Notes: generated by a model not told the origin, from the sequence alone. A DNA stretch of 20,451 bases from Minisyncoccota bacterium (GCA_028690275.1 JAQVBN010000002.1:1-20451), one strand, 5' to 3'. Shown: positions 1 to 7,773, numbered from the stretch's first letter. Numbers and translations are program-made.

Positions 1-30
1 CTTTTAAGGACTTGATTTAAAAAAGAAATT

Positions 31-60
31 TTGTTATTGTATTTAGTATAATTATATAAA
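31..60 (+). promoter_or_regulatory. Probable promoter of rpmE-prfA
   Basis: TTGTTA at 31-36 and TATAAA at 55-60 are separated by 18 bases. The -10 box ends 8 bases before the rpmE ATG, so transcription would start almost at the start codon. A second, better -10 match (TATAAT, 47-52) has no good -35 at normal spacing; if it were used the leader would be about 10 bases. No Shine-Dalgarno sequence lies before the ATG. Confidence 0.45.
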
Positions 61-68
61 TAAAAGTT

Positions 69-293
69 ATGGACAAAAAGATTCAGCCAAAATATTTTGA
101 GAATGCAAAGATTAAATGTGCTTGTGGCGCCGTTTTTGAAATTGGCTCAACAAAAGAATCAATGGAAGTAGAAATTTGTTCTCACTGTCATCCATTCTAC
201 ACAGGACAAGAAAGAAGAACTGGAGAAATGGGTAGAGTACAGAAGTTCAAACAAAGACTTGCTAAGCAAAACAAATTAAACGATGGAAAATAG
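69..293 (+). CDS. rpmE: 50S ribosomal protein L31 (zinc-binding type)
   Basis: This 74-residue protein is bacterial ribosomal protein bL31, a component of the large subunit near the central protuberance and the intersubunit bridges. Four cysteines (C17, C19, C37, C40) form the CxC...CxxC zinc ribbon of the zinc-containing form, followed by the typical HPFYTGQ block and a basic C-terminal tail. The length is normal for the family. Its last 11 bases overlap the start of prfA, and a rpmE-prfA order is also known from other bacteria, so the two are probably co-transcribed and translationally coupled. There is no visible Shine-Dalgarno sequence; the promoter just upstream suggests a leaderless or nearly leaderless mRNA. 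It ends on TAG. Confidence 0.95.
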   Translation: MDKKIQPKYFENAKIKCACGAVFEIGSTKESMEVEICSHCHPFYTGQERRTGEMGRVQKFKQRLAKQNKLNDGK

Positions 294-1020
294 TGCAAAA
301 GCAATTATTTTTGAAATAAGAGCCGGTGTCGGAGGCGACGAAGCGGCTCTTTTTGCGAGTGATCTCTTTAGAATGTATTCAAGATATGCCCAAAGAAAAG
401 ATTGGGGTATTTCTGTTATTTCAGAAAATAAAACTGAGAGTGGTGGGCTTAAGGAAATTATCTTTGAAGTTAAAGGAAGTGGAGCTTTTGGAGATTTTCA
501 ACATGAAGCAGGAGTTCATAGAGTTCAAAGAATTCCAAAAACCGAAAAATCAGGTAGAATTCATACTTCTACCGCAACAGTAGCTGTGCTTCCAAAAATG
601 GAACAAGCTGCCATTAGTTTAAATCCTAGAGATATTTCTATAGAAACCACAAAGGCTTCTGGTCCAGGGGGACAATATGTCAATAAGAGAATGAATGCTG
701 TTAGAGCAACATATTTACCAACAGGATTAGCAGTTTTTTGCCAAGAAGAAAGAAATCTTCAGGCAAACAAAGAAAGAGCAATTGAACTGTTAACCTTTAG
801 AATTTTAGAAGAAAGAAGAAAGCAAAATATTTCTGCTATAGAAGGACAAAGGAGAGAACAAATCGGAGATGCTGACCGAGGAGAAAAAATCAGAACTTAC
901 AATTTTCCTCAAGATAGAGTTACCGATCACAGAATAAATAAAAAATGGCACGGAATGGAAATAATCTTAGATGGAAAGATAGATAAGATGATCAAACAAT
1001 TAAAAGAAGGATTGGAATAA
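283..1020 (+). CDS. prfA: Peptide chain release factor 1, lacking domain 1
   Basis: This is class I release factor RF1, which reads UAA and UAG and triggers peptide release. Seen directly: the GGDEAALF segment near residues 17-24 that opens domain 2, the codon-recognition P-x-T motif as PKT at residues 85-87 (RF2 would have SPF), the GGQ motif at 129-131, and the conserved IRTYNFPQ..VTDHR block. At 245 residues it is about 110 shorter than the usual ~355. The loss is the N-terminal helical domain 1, which in other RF1s contacts the L11/GTPase-centre region. The short start is real in this sequence: an in-frame TAA lies at 277-279, just upstream of the ATG. The start overlaps rpmE by 11 bases. 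The flank of GGQ is also divergent (GPGGQYVNKRMNAVR rather than a TTDSAVR-type segment). No prmC methyltransferase gene follows; a terminator does. Confidence 0.9.
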   Translation: MENSAKAIIFEIRAGVGGDEAALFASDLFRMYSRYAQRKDWGISVISENKTESGGLKEIIFEVKGSGAFGDFQHEAGVHRVQRIPKTEKSGRIHTSTATVAVLPKMEQAAISLNPRDISIETTKASGPGGQYVNKRMNAVRATYLPTGLAVFCQEERNLQANKERAIELLTFRILEERRKQNISAIEGQRREQIGDADRGEKIRTYNFPQDRVTDHRINKKWHGMEIILDGKIDKMIKQLKEGLE

Positions 1021-1046
1021 AAAAAACCGCAAAAATGCGGTTTTTT
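1021..1046. terminator. Bidirectional intrinsic terminator between prfA and the transglycosylase gene
   Basis: A perfect 10-bp stem (AAAAAACCGC / GCGGTTTTTT) encloses a 6-base loop. The A and T flanks give a U-tract in both directions, so it can end both prfA (+) and the convergent - strand gene whose stop lies at 1049-1051. It begins directly after the prfA stop codon. Confidence 0.9.
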
Positions 1047-1048
1047 AT

Positions 1049-2635
1049 TTAAGGAAATATCATTGACTCACAACTTGAAGACATTGAACCATAATCAATG
1101 TATTGTTGCATGCACCAAGTTCTAGTTTGTACGCTCTTAGCATAAGCTGAAGAGCCTCCATAATATCTAGAAGCAGCATTATATTCCCCAGTACCATCAC
1201 TTCTAGCTCCTAAATCATATAAATAAGAAGCGGAAGCAGTTAAAGCATCTTCAAAATTCCATGGATTGGCAATAGCATGTCCTGTAAACTTAGAAACCTT
1301 ATCACTATAAAGTTCCCAAGTGCTTGGAATAAATTGAGCTGGCCCCATAGCACCACCAAAACCATAAGCATAATAGCCACTCGGACAATTAATAGTTCCG
1401 TCACTTGAAATAGTAATTGAAGATTTTTTAGCGGTATATCCTCCAGACCTACAATCAGTAATCCAGCAAGAAACTGGCACTTGAGCACTGTTATATCCTA
1501 AAGCTTTCATAAGCTCAAGGAATGGCTCTAGATCTCTTTTATAATGAGTAATTCTCTCTATCAATCCCCCATTAGTATAATAGCTTCCGTCTGGCTGTCT
1601 ATAACTTGAACCTGAACCAGAAAAAGTACCTCCTCCTGTAGTTGAATTAGTGATATAACACCTTCCGACATTTCTTCCTAGCGCTGATTCTTGAGAAATA
1701 ATTCCTAAAATATAAGCTGGTCTTACTCCTACTTTTGGACCCACTGTTTTGGCTATGTTTAAAAGAGTTCCAAAATCAGGTTGTTCCTGTCCAGGCAAAA
1801 GTCCTACTAATTGAATCAATCTTTTTTCCACTTCTGCTTGTTTACTTTCAATATCTTCTTTCAACTCCAAAGATTGTTGATATTCTTGTTCGCTTATAGT
1901 GTAAAGATATTCTTGTTCTTCTTTAGCTTCAACAGAAGCGTTCTTTTGAACCTGTTGAAGTTCAATATAACTTTCTTGTTCTCCTTTTTTAGTCTCTAAA
2001 ACTTCTTTTTCTTCACTTAATTTAGCTTGAAGAGTTTGATACTCACTCAAAAGATCCTGATTCTTATTGTTCAAAATCTCAAAATAGATAAAATTGTCAA
2101 AAAAGTTTGAGATAGAACCAGAAGTTAAAAATATTTCTAATGCTCCTTTTTCTCCACTTTCATAAACAGCTTGAAGAATCAAAGCAACTTTTTCTTTTTG
2201 ATCTTCAATATCTTCCTTAGTCTCTTCTATTGTTGCTTCTGTATCAGTTATCTTATATCCTAAACTTTTAATTGTTAGATTAGACTGATATATTTGATTA
2301 TTTAAACTTTTAATCTGACTAGTTATTTTATTAATCTCGTTTTCAAGAGTTTCTTTTTCTCCAGCCTTTACCTCTAAGTCTTTTTCGGCAAGAATTTGTT
2401 TATTCTTAAGATAAACTTTACAATTTTCAAGTAATTCTTGAAAATCCTTTTTAGAAAATTCTTGTTCTTTTTGATCAAGCAAATTAGAGTTTTCACAAAT
2501 TTCTGCTAAATTTAAATTTGGATCTAATGCAGCCATAGAAAAAGCGGGAATAAAAAACATTATTCCCACTAATCCTATAAAAATTTGTTTAAAACTATTA
2601 TTCTTTTGATTCTTCTGTTGGTTTTTCTGTATCAT
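1049..2635 (-). CDS. Secreted coiled-coil lytic transglycosylase (PcsB-like N-terminus, MltB-type C-terminus)
   Basis: This 528-residue protein probably cleaves peptidoglycan glycan strands outside the cytoplasmic membrane. Residues about 14-36 form a signal peptide or N-terminal anchor (hydrophobic run IFIGLVGIMFFIPAFSMA). Residues about 60-275 are heptad-rich coiled coil; the stretch AVYESGEKGALEIFL (157-171) resembles the coiled-coil region of PcsB/CwlO-type cell-division hydrolases. Residues about 285-528 resemble the MltB/SLT_2 transglycosylase fold: ISQESALG carries the likely catalytic Glu316, and GGAMGPAQFIPSTW (427-440) and AASRYYGG (487-494) are substrate-groove motifs. Six cysteines in this part could form disulfides. 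The chosen ATG lies inside rplY (38-base overlap in another frame) but is needed for the charged n-region of the signal peptide. Substrate is inferred; partners such as FtsEX are a guess by analogy. Confidence 0.8.
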   Translation of the reverse strand: MIQKNQQKNQKNNSFKQIFIGLVGIMFFIPAFSMAALDPNLNLAEICENSNLLDQKEQEFSKKDFQELLENCKVYLKNKQILAEKDLEVKAGEKETLENEINKITSQIKSLNNQIYQSNLTIKSLGYKITDTEATIEETKEDIEDQKEKVALILQAVYESGEKGALEIFLTSGSISNFFDNFIYFEILNNKNQDLLSEYQTLQAKLSEEKEVLETKKGEQESYIELQQVQKNASVEAKEEQEYLYTISEQEYQQSLELKEDIESKQAEVEKRLIQLVGLLPGQEQPDFGTLLNIAKTVGPKVGVRPAYILGIISQESALGRNVGRCYITNSTTGGGTFSGSGSSYRQPDGSYYTNGGLIERITHYKRDLEPFLELMKALGYNSAQVPVSCWITDCRSGGYTAKKSSITISSDGTINCPSGYYAYGFGGAMGPAQFIPSTWELYSDKVSKFTGHAIANPWNFEDALTASASYLYDLGARSDGTGEYNAASRYYGGSSAYAKSVQTRTWCMQQYIDYGSMSSSCESMIFP

Positions 2636-3212
2636 TTTTTGGTTCTTCTTTTGCTACTGGCTGTTCTTCAACTTGAGCCTTTACCTCTATTACGGTAGCA
2701 ATAACTTCGTCTTTATTAGTTAAAATCTTAACCTTACCACCTAAATCAATACTTGATACTGGTATAGCATCAGCAAATGTTATAAGACTAGAAACGTCTA
2801 CTTCAATCTTGTGTGGTAATTCGTTAGGAAGAGCCTTAACGTGTAAAACTTTAAGGTTGTGATTTAATGTTCCTCCAAGAGCAACTGCTGGAGCTACTCC
2901 TACTAATTCTACTGGAACTTCTGCTTCTACTTCTACATTTAAGTTAGGAGCATATAAATCTAAATGAATAAACTCTCCTGATAATGGTTCTTTTTGATAA
3001 CCATAAACCAAGACAGAATACTTCTTTTTATCTGCTTCTATTTCAATCAAAGAAGTTTCCCCAGCCTCTCTAAAAACTTTTTTAAATTCGTTTAAATTTA
3101 TTTTAAGTAAAACGTTTTCTTTTATCTCAGGGCCATATAGTATTGCTGGTATACTTCCCTCTGCTTCTACATTTTCCTTTTTTTCTCTTAAATCTGCTTT
3201 TAATGAATACAT
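2598..3212 (-). CDS. rplY: 50S ribosomal protein L25 (TL5/CTC type)
   Basis: This 204-residue protein is the long form of bL25, which binds 5S rRNA. The N-terminal domain (about 1-88) contains the family pattern from the R-x-K-G-like opening through IPAILYGPE to the VLVYGYQKEPLSGEFIHLDLY region. The C-terminal TL5/CTC domain spans about 95-178. The end is an acidic, low-complexity tail (Glu/Lys/Pro/Thr) common in long L25 proteins. Its last 38 bases are also read in a second frame as the start of the transglycosylase gene, which suggests coupled expression. A promoter is visible upstream, inside the 3' end of gatB. No clear Shine-Dalgarno sequence precedes the ATG. Confidence 0.92.
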   Translation of the reverse strand: MYSLKADLREKKENVEAEGSIPAILYGPEIKENVLLKINLNEFKKVFREAGETSLIEIEADKKKYSVLVYGYQKEPLSGEFIHLDLYAPNLNVEVEAEVPVELVGVAPAVALGGTLNHNLKVLHVKALPNELPHKIEVDVSSLITFADAIPVSSIDLGGKVKILTNKDEVIATVIEVKAQVEEQPVAKEEPKNDTEKPTEESKE

Positions 3213-3241
3213 AATCGTTTCTATTAATTAATTACTTTTTT

Positions 3242-3269
3242 ATAATAGCATTTTATTGGATATTTTCAA
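3242..3269 (-). promoter_or_regulatory. Probable promoter of rplY and the transglycosylase gene
   Basis: On the minus strand TTGAAA (3264-3269) is followed after 16 bases by TATTAT (3242-3247), with an extended -10 TGC just upstream. The -35 box lies in the last codons of gatB. The predicted start near 3235 gives a leader of roughly 23 bases. Confidence 0.5.
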
Positions 3270-4746
3270 GTTTTTGAGAAAGAATCTCTCTCGCTTTGTC
3301 TGGATTAATCTTTCCTTTTGACTTGGCCATTATCTGTCCTATTAAAAATTGGAAACTGGCTGTCTTACCTTTTTTATAATCTTCAACAGCATTTTTATTG
3401 TTTTCCAAAACTTCTTCTATAATATTATCTATCTCGTCGCCATCATCTATTTGCTTTAAACCCCTATCTTCAAGAATATGAGATGGATCCTTTTTCAATT
3501 CAAACATATCCTTTAAAATAATCTTTGCAATCTTACTATTAATTTCACCCAAATAAATCATTGAAATAAATTCTGCAAAATTTTCGGGATCAATGTTCTT
3601 GCTAAAATCAATAATCTTACCACCAGATAATCCTATTAAATCAGAAGTTAAATAATTACTAGCCAATCTGAAAAGCTCAAAAGCTTTACTCTCTTCAATT
3701 TTTTTATCAATCATCCAATTAGAAATTTCTGTTGCTATTTTTTCAAAATATTCACCAAAATCTTTATTTTCTATAAAAATTTCTAGAACTTTAAGATCAT
3801 TTATTCCATACTCAGCCTCAATTCTAGCTCTCTTATTTTGAGGAAGTTCTGGAATTTGACTCTTTAAGGTCGCTATTCTTTTTTCCGTAATTTCAAGAGG
3901 TGGCAAATCTGGTTCTGGAAAGTATCGATACTCGTCACTATCTTCTTTTGATCTTTGACTTAAGGTCTCTTGTTTGGCTTCGTTCCAACCTCTAGTTTCC
4001 TGAACAACTCTCTCTCCTTTATCTAGAATTTTTGCCTGTCTTTCTATTTCAAATAAAATAGATTTTTCAACTGCTTTAAAAGAGTTAAGATTTTTTACCT
4101 CAACCTTTGTTCCAAGCTCTTCTTCTCCCTTTTCTTTAAGAGATAAGTTAACTTCAATTCTCATCTCCCCTTTTTCCATATTAGCGTTAGAAACATTTAA
4201 ATATTTAGCAATTAATTGAAGCTCTTTTGCAAAACGAATAACTTCTCCAGCTGATTTAAAATCAGGCTCTGTAACTAATTCTATTAAAGGAACCCCTGCT
4301 CTATTATAATCAACAAGCGAAGAAGTAGCATCGTTAGTATGTGCTAGTCTTCCCGCGTCCTCTTCCTGATGAATCCTATTAATTCTCATGAGCTTTATAC
4401 CTTTTTCTACCATTACACCCAAATAACCATTTTTACAAACTGGATAATCAAATTGTGATATTTGATAACCTTTTGGTAAATCAGGATAAAAATAATTCTT
4501 ACGATCAAACTTAGTATAAGAAGAAATCTCTGTGTTCAAAGCTAATCCTAATTTAATAATATTGTCAATTGCTCGCTCGTTTATAACAGGAAGAGTTCCT
4601 GGATGACCCATACAAATAGGACAAACGTTTTGGTTTGGCTTTCTTTCGTCTGGATCATTCAAACAAGAACAAAACATTTTTGTCTTTGTATTGGACTCTA
4701 AATGTATCTCAAGTCCTATAACAACATCGTATTTATTATTTTCCAT
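3253..4746 (-). CDS. gatB: Aspartyl/glutamyl-tRNA(Asn/Gln) amidotransferase subunit B
   Basis: GatB binds misacylated Glu-tRNA(Gln) or Asp-tRNA(Asn), activates the carboxylate with ATP and accepts ammonia from GatA. The 497-residue length is normal. Visible signatures are VIGLEIHLES at the start, the cysteine cluster of the zinc site (FCSCLND...NVCPICMGHPG), and the family pattern YFYPDLPKGYQISQFD. Further on are RIHQEEDAGR, NRAGVPLIELVTEPD and YRYFPEPDLPPL. The C-terminal ~150 residues are the helical and YqeY-like tRNA-binding part, ending with FLIGQIMAKSKGKINP. It is the last gene of the secE operon and overlaps deoC by 11 bases. Its partners gatC and gatA lie about 12.5 kb away on the same strand, so the three subunits are not made from one transcript here. 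Confidence 0.95.
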   Translation of the reverse strand: MENNKYDVVIGLEIHLESNTKTKMFCSCLNDPDERKPNQNVCPICMGHPGTLPVINERAIDNIIKLGLALNTEISSYTKFDRKNYFYPDLPKGYQISQFDYPVCKNGYLGVMVEKGIKLMRINRIHQEEDAGRLAHTNDATSSLVDYNRAGVPLIELVTEPDFKSAGEVIRFAKELQLIAKYLNVSNANMEKGEMRIEVNLSLKEKGEEELGTKVEVKNLNSFKAVEKSILFEIERQAKILDKGERVVQETRGWNEAKQETLSQRSKEDSDEYRYFPEPDLPPLEITEKRIATLKSQIPELPQNKRARIEAEYGINDLKVLEIFIENKDFGEYFEKIATEISNWMIDKKIEESKAFELFRLASNYLTSDLIGLSGGKIIDFSKNIDPENFAEFISMIYLGEINSKIAKIILKDMFELKKDPSHILEDRGLKQIDDGDEIDNIIEEVLENNKNAVEDYKKGKTASFQFLIGQIMAKSKGKINPDKAREILSQKLENIQ

Positions 4747-5395
4747 AAGCTTTCATAATTTTAACTCCAGAGCTTGTTCCAATAATATCAGCTCCCGCTT
4801 TAATTAATATATTAACATCGTCTACTGTTTTAACATTTCCAGAAGCCTTAATCAAAAGACCTTCTGCATTCTTTCTCATTATTTTTAGATGCCTTGCTTT
4901 TTCTGGTATCTCTCTATTCTCTAAAGGATCCTTTCCGGTCGCTGTTTTAACACAGAAAGCTCCAGATTCTTTGACTAGCTCCGAAACTTTAGCAATTTCT
5001 TCATCGGTCAAATATCCACTTCCAATAATAACCTTAAGATGACCTATTTTAGCTAATGCTTTTAAATCCTTAAGTATTTTGTTCCATCTTTCATGCTTAA
5101 CATCAAAAATATTAACAACAACATCTAAGTCATCAGCCCCATCTTTTATGGCTTGCTTACATAAAGAAACTCTTTTTTTGTGTTCAGAATCTCCGATTGG
5201 ATCATCAATTAATACTACAATTTTAATATCAGTATCTTTCAACTCTTTTTTGGTTAATTTAACCCATTTTGGATTAACACAAACACCTCTAAAATTATAC
5301 TCTTTCGCTTCCGCGCAAACCTTAATGATGTCTTCTTTTTTAACATCTTTTCCTATTTTTGTATGATCTATATATTGGTTGATTTCTTTTTTCAT
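4736..5395 (-). CDS. deoC: Deoxyribose-phosphate aldolase
   Basis: DeoC splits 2-deoxyribose 5-phosphate into glyceraldehyde 3-phosphate and acetaldehyde, salvaging carbon from deoxynucleosides. The 219-residue length fits the family. Visible elements are YIDHTKI at the N-terminus, VCVNP (38-42), the catalytic Asp91 in DDLDVV, the Schiff-base Lys150 in VKTATG, and the second catalytic Lys183 in KASGNVKT. IIGTSSG (204-210) is the phosphate-binding end. Some usually conserved residues differ: KVIIGSG where KVIIETG is common, and KASGN where K-x-[AS]-G-G is usual. It sits between tmk (4-base ATGA overlap) and gatB (11-base overlap), so it is translationally coupled within the operon. The family is clear; unchanged activity is inferred. 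Confidence 0.9.
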   Translation of the reverse strand: MKKEINQYIDHTKIGKDVKKEDIIKVCAEAKEYNFRGVCVNPKWVKLTKKELKDTDIKIVVLIDDPIGDSEHKKRVSLCKQAIKDGADDLDVVVNIFDVKHERWNKILKDLKALAKIGHLKVIIGSGYLTDEEIAKVSELVKESGAFCVKTATGKDPLENREIPEKARHLKIMRKNAEGLLIKASGNVKTVDDVNILIKAGADIIGTSSGVKIMKAYGK

Positions 5396-6006
5396 ATTAA
5401 ATCTATTTTATTTTTTATTTCTTCAAAAACTTCATTAATTGTTTTTTCTCCATCTATTATTTCCCACTTGCAAAAAATTTGTTCTTGGGCAACTTTTAGG
5501 TATTGATTTCGAATACTATCCATAAAAACTAAGTTACCTTCATTTCTATCTAAATTAATAAAACCTTCTTTTTCTTTTGATTTTCTTCTTTGAGACTCTT
5601 CTGCTGAAATATCTAATAGAAAACAAATATCAGGAACAGGAAGTTTAAAAATGTTATTTAAATTAAGTATATCATCAATACTTTTTCCTGCCAAACTCTG
5701 AAAAGCAATGGTAGAGGTAAAATACCTATCAGTAATAACTTGCTTACCTTCACTTAAAGCTTTAATAATAGCTGATTTAAATTGAAGTATGTCTGCATAA
5801 TAAACTAAAAGTTCAACATCTTTTACTTCGTAAATAATTTTTTTATGCAAAAAATCATCAACTATTTGACCTAATTTAGTTTCGTAGCACGGAAAGGATA
5901 GGAATAAGATATTTTCTTCTCCAAAATATTTTTTAAGAAGATTTATTTGAGTCTCACCTCCACATCCATCGATGCCTTCAATAACGATAAATTTTCCTTT
6001 TTCCAT
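5392..6006 (-). CDS. tmk: Thymidylate kinase with non-canonical P-loop
   Basis: Thymidylate kinase phosphorylates dTMP to dTDP with ATP. The 204-residue length and order of motifs fit: IVIEGIDG at 7-14, the DRY motif in ITDRYFTSTIAFQ (dTMP site), FLLDI, and an arginine-rich LID region (RRKSKEKEG). The Walker A loop is abnormal. It reads EGIDGCGGETQ, so the lysine that normally contacts ATP phosphates is Gly17 and the following Ser/Thr is Glu18. The codons (GGT GAG) read clearly in the sequence. I recall thymidylate kinases with other lysine replacements (for example GSGTTTQ), so activity is not excluded. The gene ends on TGA within an ATGA overlap with deoC. It lies 27 bases after dcd, and together they suggest a dTTP-supply cluster. 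Confidence 0.87.
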   Translation of the reverse strand: MEKGKFIVIEGIDGCGGETQINLLKKYFGEENILFLSFPCYETKLGQIVDDFLHKKIIYEVKDVELLVYYADILQFKSAIIKALSEGKQVITDRYFTSTIAFQSLAGKSIDDILNLNNIFKLPVPDICFLLDISAEESQRRKSKEKEGFINLDRNEGNLVFMDSIRNQYLKVAQEQIFCKWEIIDGEKTINEVFEEIKNKIDLI

Positions 6007-6033
6007 ATTTATAATATTTAAAAACAGGAAACG

Positions 6034-6603
6034 TTAATCCCCTGTCTCTAATCTACTTTCTTGAGGATGGCTTTGTTGCGCATATTTGGCCCCAATCTTT
6101 TTGTAATAAGGATTTGTTGTTGGTGTTTTCAACTCTTGAAAAACTAATTGGCAAATTCTTGTTCCTGGATAAAGAAGTACTGGCATCATGCCGATATTTT
6201 CCATCTCCAAAACAATTTTTCCTCTAAATCCTGGATCGATATGTCCTGCAGTCGAATGAATAACAATTCCCAATCTTCCCAAACTTGATCTGCCATCTAT
6301 TCTAGCAGCAATACTATCTGGAAGCCAAACCTCTTCAAGAGTAATTCCTAAAACAAAGTCTGTAGGATGAAAAACAAATGGCTCGTCATCCTTTAGGGTA
6401 ATAAGTCTTGTGGTTCCAGTGGTTGCTTCTGGATCTCTAGTATCAATAAAAGGTTTAGCACTGTGTTCAAAAATTTTAAATTCATTACCAAGCCTTAAAT
6501 CAAAAGAGGCTGAACCTAATTGTTTTTCCATATTAGGTTCTGGAGTAATCTGAATTTTCTTTGAATCAATATATTCTTTTATATCTACGTTTGATAAAAT
6601 CAT
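6034..6603 (-). CDS. dcd: dCTP deaminase, probably the bifunctional dUMP-forming type
   Basis: The protein belongs to the trimeric dCTP deaminase/dUTPase family. The signature is RSSLGRLGIVIHSTAGHIDPGF, with the core GSASFDLRLGNEF near the N-terminus and a nucleotide-contacting YPGTRICQLVF region. The HSTAG-x-IDPGF wording resembles the bifunctional mycobacterial enzyme, which turns dCTP directly into dUMP, more than the monofunctional E. coli enzyme (HVTAHRIDPGW); this subtype is inferred. Length 189 is normal. The C-terminal tail (KYAQQSHPQESRL) differs from the usual KYQGQRGP lid ending. Its ATG overlaps the rplK stop (TAATG), so it is coupled to ribosomal protein synthesis, and tmk follows 27 bases later. 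Dcd and Tmk would act at two steps towards dTTP; no thymidylate synthase gene is in the window. Confidence 0.9.
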   Translation of the reverse strand: MILSNVDIKEYIDSKKIQITPEPNMEKQLGSASFDLRLGNEFKIFEHSAKPFIDTRDPEATTGTTRLITLKDDEPFVFHPTDFVLGITLEEVWLPDSIAARIDGRSSLGRLGIVIHSTAGHIDPGFRGKIVLEMENIGMMPVLLYPGTRICQLVFQELKTPTTNPYYKKIGAKYAQQSHPQESRLETGD

Positions 6604-7028
6604 TAGTCAATAATTTCAATACCAAGTGATCTTGCTGATCCTTCAAGGATCTTTAAAGCAGCTTCCATGTCATTAGCATTTAAATCTTTCATTTTTCTTT
6701 CAGCAATTTCTGTTAATTGTGCTTTTGTCATTTTACCAACCTTCTTCTTGTTTGCTTCTGATGATCCTTTTTCTAATCCCAAAGCTTTTTTAATTAATTG
6801 AGAAGCTGGAGGTTCCTTTAAAACAAAATCATAACTCTTGTCTTCGTAAACAGTAATTACTACTGGAATTTTAAATCCAGCGCTATCTTGTGTTTGAGCA
6901 TTAAATTTCTGACAAAATTCAGACATGTTAATTCCTGTTGGTGCCAATGCTGGTCCTACTGGAGGTGCTGGATTTGCCTTTCCTGCTGCTATATGTAATT
7001 TTACTATCTTTTTAATTTTTTTTGCCAT
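6603..7028 (-). CDS. rplK: 50S ribosomal protein L11
   Basis: L11 (uL11) forms the base of the GTPase-associated centre of the large subunit. The 141-residue length is standard. Seen are the N-terminal [26 protein letters not shown] segment, read here in parts as [10 protein letters not shown] and GINMSEFC, and the C-terminal rRNA-binding domain with [11 protein letters not shown] and the terminal [10 protein letters not shown]. It follows nusG with one base between, the usual order. The gene normally next, rplA, is absent; dcd starts at the L11 stop instead. No Shine-Dalgarno sequence is evident, so reinitiation after nusG is likely. Confidence 0.97.
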   Translation of the reverse strand: MAKKIKKIVKLHIAAGKANPAPPVGPALAPTGINMSEFCQKFNAQTQDSAGFKIPVVITVYEDKSYDFVLKEPPASQLIKKALGLEKGSSEANKKKVGKMTKAQLTEIAERKMKDLNANDMEAALKILEGSARSLGIEIID

Positions 7029-7029
7029 A

Positions 7030-7575
7030 TTATAATTTATTTATCTGAAGAGAGTCTAATTCAAGTGGTGTATCTCTTCCAAACATATTAATTAACACCT
7101 TAACCTTTCCTTTTTCTTTATCTATTCCAGAAACTTTTCCATCAAAATCTTTAAACGGTCCATCAATAATCTTAACTGAATCACCTTTTTTAAAATCAAC
7201 ATTAAACTCTGGCTCATCCGCATTCATTCTTTTCTTTAAAGCTGTAATTTCTTCTTCAGAAACTGGAAGTGGAACTGTTCCAGAACCAACAAAACCAGTA
7301 ACATTTGGAGTGTTTCTTACAACATACCAAGAATCATCAGTAACAATCATTTCTACAAGAACATATCCTGGATATATTTTTTCTTCAATAGCTTTCTTTT
7401 TTCCGTTCTTAATTTTAATCTTTTTCTCCTTAGGAACAATCACGTTAAAAATCTTATCATCCATAGAAAGAGATTCAATTCTTTGTTTTAGTCCTTTAGC
7501 AACGGCATCTTCATAACCAGAATAAGTGTGAAGAACGTACCACCTTCTTTCATTTGTTGTCTGTTGTTTTGCCAT
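7030..7575 (-). CDS. nusG: Transcription termination/antitermination factor NusG
   Basis: NusG binds the RNA polymerase clamp and modulates pausing, Rho-dependent termination and transcription-translation coupling. The 181-residue protein has the usual two domains. The NGN domain (about 9-115) opens with [13 protein letters not shown] and contains [10 protein letters not shown] and [12 protein letters not shown]. The KOW domain (about 127-181) has [19 protein letters not shown] and ends with a typical LELDSLQI strand. It sits between secE (9 bases upstream) and rplK (1 base downstream), the canonical arrangement, and is transcribed from the promoter before secE. There is no Shine-Dalgarno sequence. 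Confidence 0.97.
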   Translation of the reverse strand: MAKQQTTNERRWYVLHTYSGYEDAVAKGLKQRIESLSMDDKIFNVIVPKEKKIKIKNGKKKAIEEKIYPGYVLVEMIVTDDSWYVVRNTPNVTGFVGSGTVPLPVSEEEITALKKRMNADEPEFNVDFKKGDSVKIIDGPFKDFDGKVSGIDKEKGKVKVLINMFGRDTPLELDSLQINKL

Positions 7576-7584
7576 AAAATATTT

Positions 7585-7767
7585 TTAAATAAAATAATTT
7601 TCTAATAGGTAAATGTAAAGAATATCAAGTAGTCCTAAAATAGCCGCAACAATTAAAGAAAAAACTAAAACGTTAACAACATTTTTAATAAGTTCTTGCT
7701 TTGAAGGCCAAGTTACTTTCTTTACTTCCATAAAAACATCTTGTATGAAATTTCCTTTAGTATTCAT
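7585..7767 (-). CDS. secE: Preprotein translocase subunit SecE
   Basis: SecE clamps SecY in the membrane-embedded SecYEG channel. The 60-residue protein is the short single-span form: an amphipathic helix with the signature EVKKVTWPSKQEL (residues 14-26) followed by one membrane helix (about 30-53, rich in Val, Leu and Ile). It leads the operon secE-nusG-rplK-dcd-tmk-deoC-gatB. The -10 box of a strong promoter ends 6 bases before its ATG, so the mRNA is predicted to be leaderless. Confidence 0.95.
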   Translation of the reverse strand: MNTKGNFIQDVFMEVKKVTWPSKQELIKNVVNVLVFSLIVAAILGLLDILYIYLLENYFI

Positions 7768-7773
7768 AAAGTC

